64,000 bases of DNA from Candidatus Eiseniibacteriota bacterium (lineage in GTDB: Bacteria > Eisenbacteria > RBG-16-71-46 > CAIMUX01), in assembly GCA_029569475.1 (NCBI GenBank), contig JAKQSZ010000045.1, positions 1 through 64,000 of the forward strand, in the 5' to 3' direction. Below the pieces are notes generated by a model. That model did no database searches. It was not told the origin of the DNA and worked only from the letters and a program-made list of their open reading frames with translations. Numbering within the stretch: position 1 is the stretch's first letter; every line of letters starts with the position of its first letter. Below, piece after piece: positions 53,124-60,961 of this stretch. Made by a program: the position numbers and the translations under genes.

Positions 53124-54494
53124 TCAAAGCGGCTCGAACCGAGCCGTGAAGTGCCGCAGGAACGGCGCCTCGTAGGTCATCCGCAGCCCGCGGAGTTCGG
53201 TCCGGCGGGCGAAGACCTGCAGCACCACCTCCGCCACGTAGTCCACGTGGCTCTGGGTGTAGACCCGCCGCGGGATCGCCAGGCGAACCAGTTCCATTTT
53301 CGGTCCCTGGTGCGCGCCGGTCTGCGCATCGCGCTTGCCGAACATCACCGAGCCGATCTCGACGCCGCGCACCCCTCCTTCGAGGTAGAGCTCATTGGCA
53401 AGCACCTGCCCCGGGTATTCCTCCGGCTTGATCTGCGGGAGGAAGTCACCCGCATCGAGATACACCGCGTGCCCCCCCGCCGGGATGATCATGGGCACGT
53501 GGGCCCGTTGCAGCTTCTCGACCAGGTATTCCACTGAGCGCGTGCGATAGCGCAGATAGGACTCGTCGAGCACCTCCCGGAGCCCCTGCGCGATGGCCTC
53601 GAGGTCGCGGCCGGCCAGCCCTCCGTAGGTTGGGAAGCCCTCGGTCAGGATCAGGAGGTTGCGGGCTTCGGTGGCAAGCTGTTCGTCGTGGAGCGCCAGG
53701 AAGCCTCCGATGTTGGCCAGGCCGTCCTTCTTCGCGCTCATGGTGGTGGCGTCGGCATAGGAGAACATCTCGCGCGCGATCTCCAGCACCGAGCGGTTCT
53801 CCTGTCCCGGCTCCCGGCGCTTGATAAACCAGGCGTTTTCGGCGAAACGGCAGGAGTCGAGGACGAAGAGGATCCCCCGCTTCCGCGCCAGCCGGCTGGA
53901 CTCCCGGATGTTCTCCAGCGATACGGGCTGCCCTCCTCCGCTGTTGTTGGTCACCGTGACGATAACCGCCCGCACGCGATCGCCATGTTCGTCGAGCGCC
54001 CGCTCGAGGCGCGCAAGGTCGATGTTGCCCTTGAAGGGGTGATAGCAGGAAGGGATCGTCCCCTCGGGGATCGGCAGATCGATGGCCTGGTCGCCCGCGA
54101 ACTCGATGTTGGCCCGGGTGGTGTCGAAGTGGGTGTTGCCGCAGTACACGGCCCCGGGACGGTGAAGAATCGTGAAGAGGATCTTTTCGGCGGCCCGGCC
54201 CTGATGGGTTGGAATGACCTGGCGGAAGCCGGTGATGCGCTGGACCTCTCTCTCGAACTCGAAGAAGGAACGGCCGCCGGCGTAGGACTCATCTCCCCGC
54301 ATGATCCCGGCCCACTGCTCGGCCGACATGCTCGAGGTGCCGCTGTCGGTCAGGAGGTCGATGAGCACGTCCTCGGCCCGGATGAGAAACGGGTTGCGCC
54401 CGGCCTCCTCGAGGAGGCGCACCCGCTCCTCCCGGGTCGTCATGCGGATGGGCTCGACGGACTTGATCTTGAAGGGTTCGATGATGGTCTTCAT
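53124..54494 (-). CDS. tnaA: Tryptophanase (tryptophan indole-lyase)
   Basis: A PLP-dependent beta-eliminating lyase, 456 residues: tryptophan to indole, pyruvate and ammonia. Family motifs: DVLIDLLTDSGTSSMS, IPTHQGRAAE, and the PLP lysine in TMSAKKDGLANIGG (Lys256). Tyrosine phenol-lyase is the close alternative, but three positions known to separate the two favour tryptophanase: Asp124 (FDTTR; Thr in the phenol-lyase), Ile380 (VEIGS; Arg in the phenol-lyase) and His448 (LRHFTARF; Phe in the phenol-lyase). ATG at 54494 has GGAGG 8 bases upstream. No tnaC-like leader or tryptophan permease is seen. It diverges from the dehydrogenase gene at 54749. Confidence 0.88.
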   Translation of the reverse strand: MKTIIEPFKIKSVEPIRMTTREERVRLLEEAGRNPFLIRAEDVLIDLLTDSGTSSMSAEQWAGIMRGDESYAGGRSFFEFEREVQRITGFRQVIPTHQGRAAEKILFTILHRPGAVYCGNTHFDTTRANIEFAGDQAIDLPIPEGTIPSCYHPFKGNIDLARLERALDEHGDRVRAVIVTVTNNSGGGQPVSLENIRESSRLARKRGILFVLDSCRFAENAWFIKRREPGQENRSVLEIAREMFSYADATTMSAKKDGLANIGGFLALHDEQLATEARNLLILTEGFPTYGGLAGRDLEAIAQGLREVLDESYLRYRTRSVEYLVEKLQRAHVPMIIPAGGHAVYLDAGDFLPQIKPEEYPGQVLANELYLEGGVRGVEIGSVMFGKRDAQTGAHQGPKMELVRLAIPRRVYTQSHVDYVAEVVLQVFARRTELRGLRMTYEAPFLRHFTARFEPL

Positions 54495-54748
54495 GCGTTT
54501 GCCTCCGGGTTCGGTTCCAGCTTCGGAAGTTAGCACCGCCCGTCACGCCCCACAACTCCGAGCCATGGAGAGCGGTTCGCAGACAAAAGCCTCTTGACCG
54601 TCACGCGGGAGATCCGCGACGTTGGGCGCGGATGTTCCCACCGGCGCGAGTTGCTCGAGACCTTCGGGGAGATCCTGGCCACAATAGGGGCGTAGCGAAC
54701 GGCAAGCCGGCGGAGCGCTGAACCGCCAGCGATCACGGGGGGAGAACG

Positions 54749-55906
54749 ATGCAGCTGGGTTTGCTGGGGGCGGGCCTGCAGGGACAGGCCTGTGTGTTCG
54801 ATTGGCTGCGGCAGTCAGACGTGCGGGGTATCCGCGTCCTGGACGCCAGCGAGGAGCAGCTCGCGCTCTTCCGGGAGCGGTTCGTGGATGAACGTCTGAG
54901 TTTCCGCCGCGTGGACGCCGGCGATCATGAGAAGCTCCGCGAGTCCATCGCGGGCTGCGATGCGCTCCTGAGCGCCGTACCCTACTTCCTCAACCTGGCG
55001 GTGACCCGAGCCGCCATCGAGGCCCGCGTGCCGATGGTGGACCTGGGCGGCAACACCGACGTCGTCTTTCAGCAACGGGCTCTGGATCCGGAGGCGCGCG
55101 CGGCCGGCGTCGGGATCATCCCTGACCAGGGGCTGGCGCCCGGTCTGGCGGGCATCCTCGGCCTTTACGGCATGCGCGACTTCACCGACGTGGCCTCGAT
55201 CCGCATGTACGTCGGCGGCCTTCCCCAGCAGCCGCGCGGCCCCCTCTCCTACGCCCTCGTCTTCTCCGTGCACGGCCTCCTCAACGAATACGCGGGCGAG
55301 GCGGTCGGTCTGCAGGATGGAGAGATCGTCCGGGCCGAGACCCTGACCGGCCTGGAGACCATTCGCTTCCCGCATCCGGTCGGCCGCTGCGAGGCCGCCT
55401 ACACTTCAGGAGGCACCTCCACCCTCCCGTGGACCTGCCGTGGGCGCGTCCGGGAGCTCTTCTACAAGACGGTGCGCTACCCGGGCCATTGGTCGTGCGT
55501 GCGCTTCCTGAAGGAACTCGGTTTCCTCGAGACGCAACCCCGCGCGGTCGGCCGCCAGAAGGTGGCCCCCCGGGACTTCCTCGGCGCACTCCTGGAGCCG
55601 CAGTTGACCTTCGAAAACACGCGTGACCTGGTGGTCCTGCGCGTGCGGGTGCGCGGAACCATGGACGGGCGCCCGGCGCTGCGTCAGTACGAGATGATCG
55701 ACTTCCACAACGAGGCCGAAGGTCTGACAGCGATGATGCGCACCACGGCCTTTCCAGCCTCGGAGGCGGCTCTGCGCCTCGCGCGCGGACAGGTGAGGCA
55801 GGCCGGCGTGCTAGCCGGCGAGAGCGTCCTGGCCGACCGCGCCTACTTCGACTCCTTGCGGGGCCGGGGATTGCGGATGAGGGAAATGGAGTCCTTCGAG
55901 CGTTAG
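54749..55906 (+). CDS. Saccharopine dehydrogenase-like / lysine 6-dehydrogenase-like oxidoreductase
   Basis: 385 residues, NAD(P)-dependent. N-terminal Rossmann fold MQLGLLGAGLQGQACVFDWL with the continuation CDALLSAVPYFLNLAVTRAA and VPMVDLGGNTDVV, then a catalytic part containing GIIPDQGLAPGLAGILG, typical of the saccharopine dehydrogenase/LYS9 family and of lysine 6-dehydrogenases. Substrate not decidable; amino-acid catabolism is likely given the divergent tryptophanase gene 254 bases away. GGGGGAG precedes the ATG. The last codons with the stop are duplicated just downstream. Confidence 0.82.
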   Translation: MQLGLLGAGLQGQACVFDWLRQSDVRGIRVLDASEEQLALFRERFVDERLSFRRVDAGDHEKLRESIAGCDALLSAVPYFLNLAVTRAAIEARVPMVDLGGNTDVVFQQRALDPEARAAGVGIIPDQGLAPGLAGILGLYGMRDFTDVASIRMYVGGLPQQPRGPLSYALVFSVHGLLNEYAGEAVGLQDGEIVRAETLTGLETIRFPHPVGRCEAAYTSGGTSTLPWTCRGRVRELFYKTVRYPGHWSCVRFLKELGFLETQPRAVGRQKVAPRDFLGALLEPQLTFENTRDLVVLRVRVRGTMDGRPALRQYEMIDFHNEAEGLTAMMRTTAFPASEAALRLARGQVRQAGVLAGESVLADRAYFDSLRGRGLRMREMESFER

Positions 55907-55931
55907 AACGGAGTCCTTCGAGCGTCAGACG
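55888..55931. repeat. 22-bp direct duplication of a gene's last codons
   Basis: GGAGTCCTTCGAGCGT occurs at 55888 and again at 55910. The first copy encodes the C-terminal ESFER and stop of the dehydrogenase; the second is noncoding. Confidence 0.85.
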
Positions 55932-55941
55932 GGTTGGCGAG

Positions 55942-56790
55942 CTAGCGCGCCTTCTCCCTCACCTGGAGGATCTCCAGGAACTTGCCAAGGCGGCGGACCA
56001 TCATCCTGTCCTGCCGCTTGGCGAAGACGAGGAGCAGACCGCGGATGGCGCGCACCGTGATGTCGCGCGGGCTCGCCTCCTGGATGTAGTCCTCCTTCGG
56101 GTAGTAGTCACGCAGGTACCCGGCCACGCACTCACGCCGGGTCAGGACCTTACCCGCCGCGAAGGGATCGACGAAGATCTCGGGCGCGCCGCCGGCATAC
56201 TTGACCAGGAAGTGATGTGGCAGGTGGACGCCCACGAACGGAATGTGCAGGCGCTTGGCGATGAGCAGATAGACCACGCCGAGGGTGATCGGCACGCCGC
56301 GGCGCAGCTCGAGAACCCGGTTGATGCAGGCCGGGTCAAGGTCGCGCCAGTCAGGCAGTACGCCGGAAAACCCCATCTCGCCATGCAGCACCTGATTCAG
56401 CACCCGGATCTGCACCGGTACGGGCAGGCCGGCCAGGCGGCTGCGAATCCGCACCGCCACGTCGTCCAGCGCCCACTTCACTTCCTCGTGACGAAGTTCC
56501 GGATAGCTGATCCGCGCCAGGATGGTGAAGGCAGCCTCGAGGTCAAAGAGGTCCTCGCCCATCGCGGTCAGATCCCGCAGGTCGGCTTCGACCTCGTCGA
56601 GAGTGAGTTGAAGGAGCGCCTTGCGCGCCCGGAGTCGCAGTCGGGGATCGGAGGCTTCCGAAGCTTCACGCAGGGCCGGGGCGCAAGCCGGGCCCAAACG
56701 GCCAAGCTGCTCCCAGACGAGCGACGTGATGCGGACATCCTCGTCGCCGAGCAGCGATACAAGGGCGCGGATTTCAGGTTCGCTGGTCAT
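55942..56790 (-). CDS. SirB1-family transglutaminase-like protein
   Basis: 282 residues. An N-terminal helical part resembling HEAT-like repeats (EIRALVSLLGDEDVRITSLV) is followed by the SirB1/UPF0162 transglutaminase-like domain: LELRRGVPITLGVVYLLIAK, IPFVGVHLPHHFLVKYAGG, FVDPFAAGKVLTRREC. The usual catalytic Cys of transglutaminases is replaced in this family, so enzyme activity is doubtful; function is not known. ATG at 56790 with GGAAG 6-7 bases upstream; an earlier ATG at 56838 is less likely. Confidence 0.85.
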   Translation of the reverse strand: MTSEPEIRALVSLLGDEDVRITSLVWEQLGRLGPACAPALREASEASDPRLRLRARKALLQLTLDEVEADLRDLTAMGEDLFDLEAAFTILARISYPELRHEEVKWALDDVAVRIRSRLAGLPVPVQIRVLNQVLHGEMGFSGVLPDWRDLDPACINRVLELRRGVPITLGVVYLLIAKRLHIPFVGVHLPHHFLVKYAGGAPEIFVDPFAAGKVLTRRECVAGYLRDYYPKEDYIQEASPRDITVRAIRGLLLVFAKRQDRMMVRRLGKFLEILQVREKAR

Positions 56791-57147
56791 GGGTGCTTCC
56801 GGAGCGAACCTATCAGCGACCCTTGGAATCGGCAACACAAAAGGAGACTTGGGTCCCCCGGATCAGCCGCGGCCGGGTCAGAGCCACGACCGGCCGCGTC
56901 CCGCCGGGACGGAAGCCCGGCGGTCCAGCCAGCGCCGGGTGCCCCCAGCGTCGGGAATCACGGTGGGTGCTCCGCGGCGGACCCGGCGGCGGGGTTGGTG
57001 ACCAGAGCGGTCGAGCGGCGGCGCGGACAGGTTCGGGGCGGACAGGTCCACGCGCCGGGAGCCGGCGCGCCTGGGCGGCGCCCTGTTCCCGGCCCCTCGG
57101 ACGTGCCTCCATACAGACTGAACAACTGCCCGCCGTGGGCGCGCCTG
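56791..57147. other. Gap, no gene seen
   Basis: 357 GC-rich bases between two minus-strand genes. No clear promoter, hairpin with T-run or repeat that I can support. Confidence 0.4.
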
Positions 57148-58086
57148 CTAGAAACGCGGGTAGTTCGGCAGCGGCTGGTAGGCGATCCTGAACCTGACCT
57201 GCCGCTGCGGCGCCGTCCCGTCCACGTCGATCACCCGAAGCTTGGCGTAGTGCCCGTCCGGCGTCCTGACCGCGAAGACCGCTCCTTCCGTCAGAGCTTC
57301 GTCCTGGAAGTCGGCCCATCCCGTGGCCTCCGGCGCGTAGGCGTCCCAGGCATCCTCGCTGTTGCCCAGATACATGATGTCGGCGTCGCGCCCGGCCCAC
57401 GCCGAGTCGCTGTTGTCGACCAGGTGGGGGCTCTTCAGGCGGAGCGTCCCGCTCCCTCCGTCCGTGGCGTGAGAGGTGCCGATGTACACGTCGATGCTGT
57501 CGCGGTTGTCGGCCAGGACCAGCAGCTGGCTCGTCATGCGGAAGGCGTTTCCGCTCTGCAGACGCAGGCCGCTGGGCTGATTGGCGGCGGCGAACTCATA
57601 GACGGTGTCCGAGTCGAACTCGGGGCGCGGGGCTGTGTCCAGCTCGATGCCCTGGCTGAAGTCGTCGAAGTCGCCGCCTTTGACCGCCACGACCCGGTAG
57701 TAGTACCGCGTCCCGTTGACGGCGGTCGCGTCGCGGTACTGCTCGACCTGGCCGGCAACGGTCACCTGGCTCGAGCTGTTGGGAAGAAGGTAGGTCCGAA
57801 GCTGGGTCGACGTCATGCCAGCCATGGATGAGGTATGCCGGTAGACGTTGTAACCCTGGAAGTCGCCAAGTCCCTGATCTGGGGTCTCGTCCCAGCTGAG
57901 GTTCACTTCGTTGCTGGAGTTGACGACCACAAGGTCCGTCGGCGGCGCGAAGGACTCCGGCGGTTCGGTGGTGTCGTCGTCGCTGCATCCGGATGAGACG
58001 ATCGCGATCGCGCAGGCGAAGAGCCAGGCCCATTGCATGTGACGCGCCCGCCTTGCGCCGCGGGGGTCCGTTCCGTAAATCCTCAT
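57148..58086 (-). CDS. FN3-domain lipoprotein of unknown function
   Basis: 312 residues. A lipoprotein signal (WLFACAIAIVSSGC) is followed by an Asp/Thr/Glu linker and a fibronectin type III-like domain (about 48-150: PPTDLVVVNSSNEVNLSWDE, GYNVYRHTSS, YYYRVVAVKGGDFDDFS). The C-terminal half (about 155-312) is beta-rich without a family that I recognise. Probably anchored to the outer membrane and facing the periplasm or surface. ATG at 58086 has GGAGG 9-10 bases upstream; the internal ATG at 58038 directly before the signal is a possible alternative. Confidence 0.75.
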   Translation of the reverse strand: MRIYGTDPRGARRARHMQWAWLFACAIAIVSSGCSDDDTTEPPESFAPPTDLVVVNSSNEVNLSWDETPDQGLGDFQGYNVYRHTSSMAGMTSTQLRTYLLPNSSSQVTVAGQVEQYRDATAVNGTRYYYRVVAVKGGDFDDFSQGIELDTAPRPEFDSDTVYEFAAANQPSGLRLQSGNAFRMTSQLLVLADNRDSIDVYIGTSHATDGGSGTLRLKSPHLVDNSDSAWAGRDADIMYLGNSEDAWDAYAPEATGWADFQDEALTEGAVFAVRTPDGHYAKLRVIDVDGTAPQRQVRFRIAYQPLPNYPRF

Positions 58087-58500
58087 CTCGTGATTCCTCC
58101 CCTTATGTTTTTCAACGTCTCACCTGAAGCCGGTTGTCTGCACAGGCTGCGCAGAGGCCCCCTGCCGCGATCCAACGGTGGCGCAACGAGCGCCGTCCGC
58201 CTGTCCCGGTCTGACGCGCGCAACGCGAACCCACGCAAGCGCGACAGGATGGAATGACATGCAAGACGCGCTGCAACTGCCGGGCCCACCGCGCATCGAT
58301 CCGCCGAGAACCCGACCCGGCCAGCTGCGGACCCGGCCGGCCGCGAACCTGGACACGACGCCAGCCCGGATCGTCGCGAAGCCCCCCGCGCCTCATCTTC
58401 GGCGGTCCAGGACGCGCCGCTCGCGGCACCCGCCAGCGCGGGGAACCGGGTGAGTTAGAATTCCAGTACGTTCGAAACACCAACCGGAGGATCCTCGCGC
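58087..58500. other. Divergent gap upstream of dus
   Basis: 414 bases with no credible gene. A TAGAAT at 58456-58461, close to the -10 consensus, lies 40 bases before the dus start but lacks a convincing -35. Confidence 0.35.
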
Positions 58501-59568
58501 ATGCTCAGGATCGGAACCATCGCCCTGGAGCGCCCGGTGCTTCTCGCGCCGATGGAGGACATTACGGAGCGGCCCTTCCGCCGTCTCTGCCGCCGTCTCG
58601 GCGCGGACCTGGTCTACACCGAGTTTGTCAGCTCGGAGGGGCTGATCCGGGCGGCCGCGCGCACTCGCAGCAAGATCGCGCTGGCCGACGACGAGCATCC
58701 GGTCGGCATCCAGATCTATGGCAATCGCGAAGAAGCGTTGGTCGAGGCCGCGCGCCTGTCCGAGGCGGTGGGGCCCGAGCTGATCGACATCAACTTCGGC
58801 TGTCCCGCCAAGAAGGTCGCCTGCAAGCTCCACGGGGTCGGCGCGGGGGCGGGGCTGCTCAAAGAGCCCGATCTGCTGGTTTCCCTGACCCGGGCGGTCG
58901 TGCGCGCAGTCTCCCTGCCGGTCACGGTAAAGACGCGTCTGGGATGGGACCACTCCAGCATCATCATCGAGGACCTGGCGCGACGCCTGGAGGACACGGG
59001 CATCGCCGCACTCACCCTGCACGCCCGCACCCGCAACCAGGGCTTCAAAGGCGAAGCGGACTGGTCCTGGATCGGACGTGTCAAACGGGCCGTGAGCCTG
59101 CCGGTGATCGGCAACGGAGACGTGCGGGAACCCCGCGATGTTCACGCCATGTTCGAGGAGACCGGCTGCGACGCGGTCATGATCGGCCGGGCCGCGATGC
59201 ACGACCCCTGGATCTTCTCCCGGACCCGCGAGTACCTCGCGACCGGCGTGGATCCGGGGCCGCCCGATTTCCTGGAGCGGATAGAAGTCTATCTGGACCT
59301 GATGCGGGAGAAGGTGGCGGAGAAGGGGGAACCGCGCGCGATCTACGAAATGCGCAAGTACATCTCCGGCTTTCTCAAGGGCGTGCCGATGGTCAGCGGT
59401 CTGCGCGCGCGCCTGATGGAGGAGACCACCGGCGCCGGCGTGGAGGACCGCCTGGGCGAGTACGTTGCCTTTCTCCAGGGGGGACCCTGGCCGTGGCCGC
59501 AGGCCGCGCTCCCCGGAGACGCCGAGGTCCCCGAAAGCGATCCCACCGCCTGTCCCGTGTCCGCCTGA
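58501..59568 (+). CDS. dus: tRNA-dihydrouridine synthase (DusB-like)
   Basis: An FMN enzyme that reduces uridines in the tRNA D-loop, 355 residues. TIM-barrel motifs: VLLAPMEDITERPFRRLCRR, VGIQIYGNREEAL, the catalytic Cys in IDINFGCPAKKV, VTVKTRLGWD, LHARTRNQGFKGEADW, VIGNGDVREP and MIGRAAMHDPWIF. Closest to the DusB subfamily. GGAGG is 10 bases before the ATG. Followed by 371 noncoding bases, so it may not be part of the deaminase-rpiB-deoC operon. Confidence 0.93.
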   Translation: MLRIGTIALERPVLLAPMEDITERPFRRLCRRLGADLVYTEFVSSEGLIRAAARTRSKIALADDEHPVGIQIYGNREEALVEAARLSEAVGPELIDINFGCPAKKVACKLHGVGAGAGLLKEPDLLVSLTRAVVRAVSLPVTVKTRLGWDHSSIIIEDLARRLEDTGIAALTLHARTRNQGFKGEADWSWIGRVKRAVSLPVIGNGDVREPRDVHAMFEETGCDAVMIGRAAMHDPWIFSRTREYLATGVDPGPPDFLERIEVYLDLMREKVAEKGEPRAIYEMRKYISGFLKGVPMVSGLRARLMEETTGAGVEDRLGEYVAFLQGGPWPWPQAALPGDAEVPESDPTACPVSA

Positions 59569-59939
59569 GTCCTGGGGATGGATCCGCCGAGGCCGCCCGG
59601 CACCTCGCCGCACCAGAGAAGGCGCCAAACGGGATCGAGCGACTCGCCTCGATGGGATTGGATAGGACGATCCCGCGCCAGGAGGCTGGCCCCGAGCCAT
59701 CCCTCGATCCTGTCAACGATCCCGACCACAAGCACACCGGAGGTGTGCGCTGGACGGGCGGGCGGGAATTTCTCCTTTCCTCACCCCGGCCCGCGGTTCA
59801 GAGTAAGCGGCTGACAATTCGCAGGCTGCCGGCACGGACTTGGGGGTTTCCCTCTCCGGTGTCCGTGGCCGGAAAAGACGCCGGAGGACCGCACGAGACG
59901 CGCGGGGCGGCGCGCGGGAGAGCCAGAACCAGGGCACAC
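59569..59939. other. Gap upstream of the cytidine deaminase gene
   Basis: 371 bases. The plus-strand frame is open into the deaminase gene but shows no conserved features. A promoter for the three-gene operon is expected here; TCAGAGTAAGCGGC near 59800 is AT-richer, but I cannot name a -35/-10 pair. Confidence 0.35.
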
Positions 59940-60464
59940 GTGGACGATCGGATCCAACAGCTCCACCGGGCGGCCCGCGCCGCCTTGCGGCGCTCGACGG
60001 CGCTTCAGACGCGCGTTCCCCGGGGAGCGGCCCTGCTGACCACCGATGGCCGGATCTACGACGGAGCCGAAACGGAGCCCGATCCTCAGGGTGGCCTGAC
60101 CGGCTGCGCCGAACGCGCGGCCATTGCCAAGGCGATCCTCGACGGACAGCGCAGCTTCGGCGCGATCTGGATCCGCACCCCACCCGACCACTCCGCCGAG
60201 TCCTGCCCCTGTGGATCCTGCCTGCAGGTCATGTGCGAGTTCTCCCCCACCATGCAGGTCTGGTGGGGCAAGCCACGCTCCGCCTCCGCCGCGACGGCGC
60301 GGGAACTCCTGCCCGGGGCCTTCGGCCGGGCCCACCTCGACGATCCGGCCAATGCTGCCGGTGATCATCGCGCGGGTGTCGCGGGCGATGACCGAGCCAA
60401 CGCCACCGGCAACCGGCGCAAGAAGGCCGCCGCCGCCGGATCGCCGGCGCGGCATGGGAGGTGA
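59940..60464 (+). CDS. cdd: Cytidine deaminase
   Basis: Deaminates cytidine and deoxycytidine to uridines. The zinc site is complete: Cys56 and the proton-moving Glu58 in TGCAERAAI, and Cys91/Cys94 in SCPCGSCLQVM. The first 130 residues are the normal family length; about 45 extra residues follow, made of eight-residue repeats (NAAGDHRA type), then RKKAAAAGSP. The GTG start at 59940 has AGGG 5 bases upstream. Its stop overlaps the rpiB-like start as GTGA, and deoC comes next, so the operon can take deoxycytidine toward deoxyribose 5-phosphate; a nucleoside phosphorylase and phosphopentomutase would be needed from elsewhere. Confidence 0.86.
   Translation: MDDRIQQLHRAARAALRRSTALQTRVPRGAALLTTDGRIYDGAETEPDPQGGLTGCAERAAIAKAILDGQRSFGAIWIRTPPDHSAESCPCGSCLQVMCEFSPTMQVWWGKPRSASAATARELLPGAFGRAHLDDPANAAGDHRAGVAGDDRANATGNRRKKAAAAGSPARHGR
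60348..60419. repeat. 24-bp degenerate array at the 3' end of cdd
   Basis: Three units of 24 bases from 60348, 60372 and 60396, coding the extra C-terminal repeats of the deaminase. Confidence 0.7.
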
Positions 60465-60943
60465 AGCCGTTGCGGTGCTCTTGCAGCGCTGACGGATGCC
60501 CCGGCGTTGCGCTGGGATCCGACCACGGAGGTTTCCGGCACAAGCTGTTCCTGGCCCGGGCGCTGGCCGAGGCCGGACACAGGGTGACAGACTGCGGCTG
60601 CCACTCGACCGAGGCGGTGGACTATCCCGATATCGCGCTGGCGGTCGGCCGCGCCGTGGTCGAGGGACGCGCTCAGGCCGGGATCATGATCGACGGCGCC
60701 GGCATCGGCTCCTGCATGGTCCTCAATCGCATCGCCGGCATCCGGGCCGCGCTCTGCCACAACGCCTTCACGGTGGTCAACAGCCGCGCCCACAACGACG
60801 CCAACGTCCTGGTCCTGGGATCCAACGTCGTCCACCAGGGCGAGGCAGCCCGGCTGGCGCGGCTCTGGTTGCGCACCCCCTTCGAGGGGGGACGCCACGC
60901 GCGGCGGGTCGAGAAGATCAACGCCCTGGATCGAGGGCGGTAG
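60461..60943 (+). CDS. RpiB/LacAB-family sugar-phosphate isomerase, variant active site
   Basis: 160 residues. Family signatures: VALGSDHGGFRHKLFL, VDYPDIALAVGRAV, and RAHNDANVLVLGSNVVHQGE. In the active-site loop, ordinary RpiB has CGTGIG, whose Cys is the catalytic base in the E. coli enzyme; here the loop is IDGAGIGSCMVLN, with Asp78 at that place and a Cys seven residues later. From memory, DGAGIG loops of this sort occur in RpiB homologues encoded with microcompartment genes. It may isomerise ribose 5-phosphate or a related sugar phosphate. Coupled to cdd upstream (GTGA) and 18 bases before deoC. Confidence 0.82.
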   Translation: MKPLRCSCSADGCPGVALGSDHGGFRHKLFLARALAEAGHRVTDCGCHSTEAVDYPDIALAVGRAVVEGRAQAGIMIDGAGIGSCMVLNRIAGIRAALCHNAFTVVNSRAHNDANVLVLGSNVVHQGEAARLARLWLRTPFEGGRHARRVEKINALDRGR

Positions 60944-60961
60944 GCGCAGAGGGGGCATTCG

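Noticed and set aside
53124..54494. Tyrosine phenol-lyase
   Set aside because: Three discriminating residues match tryptophanase.
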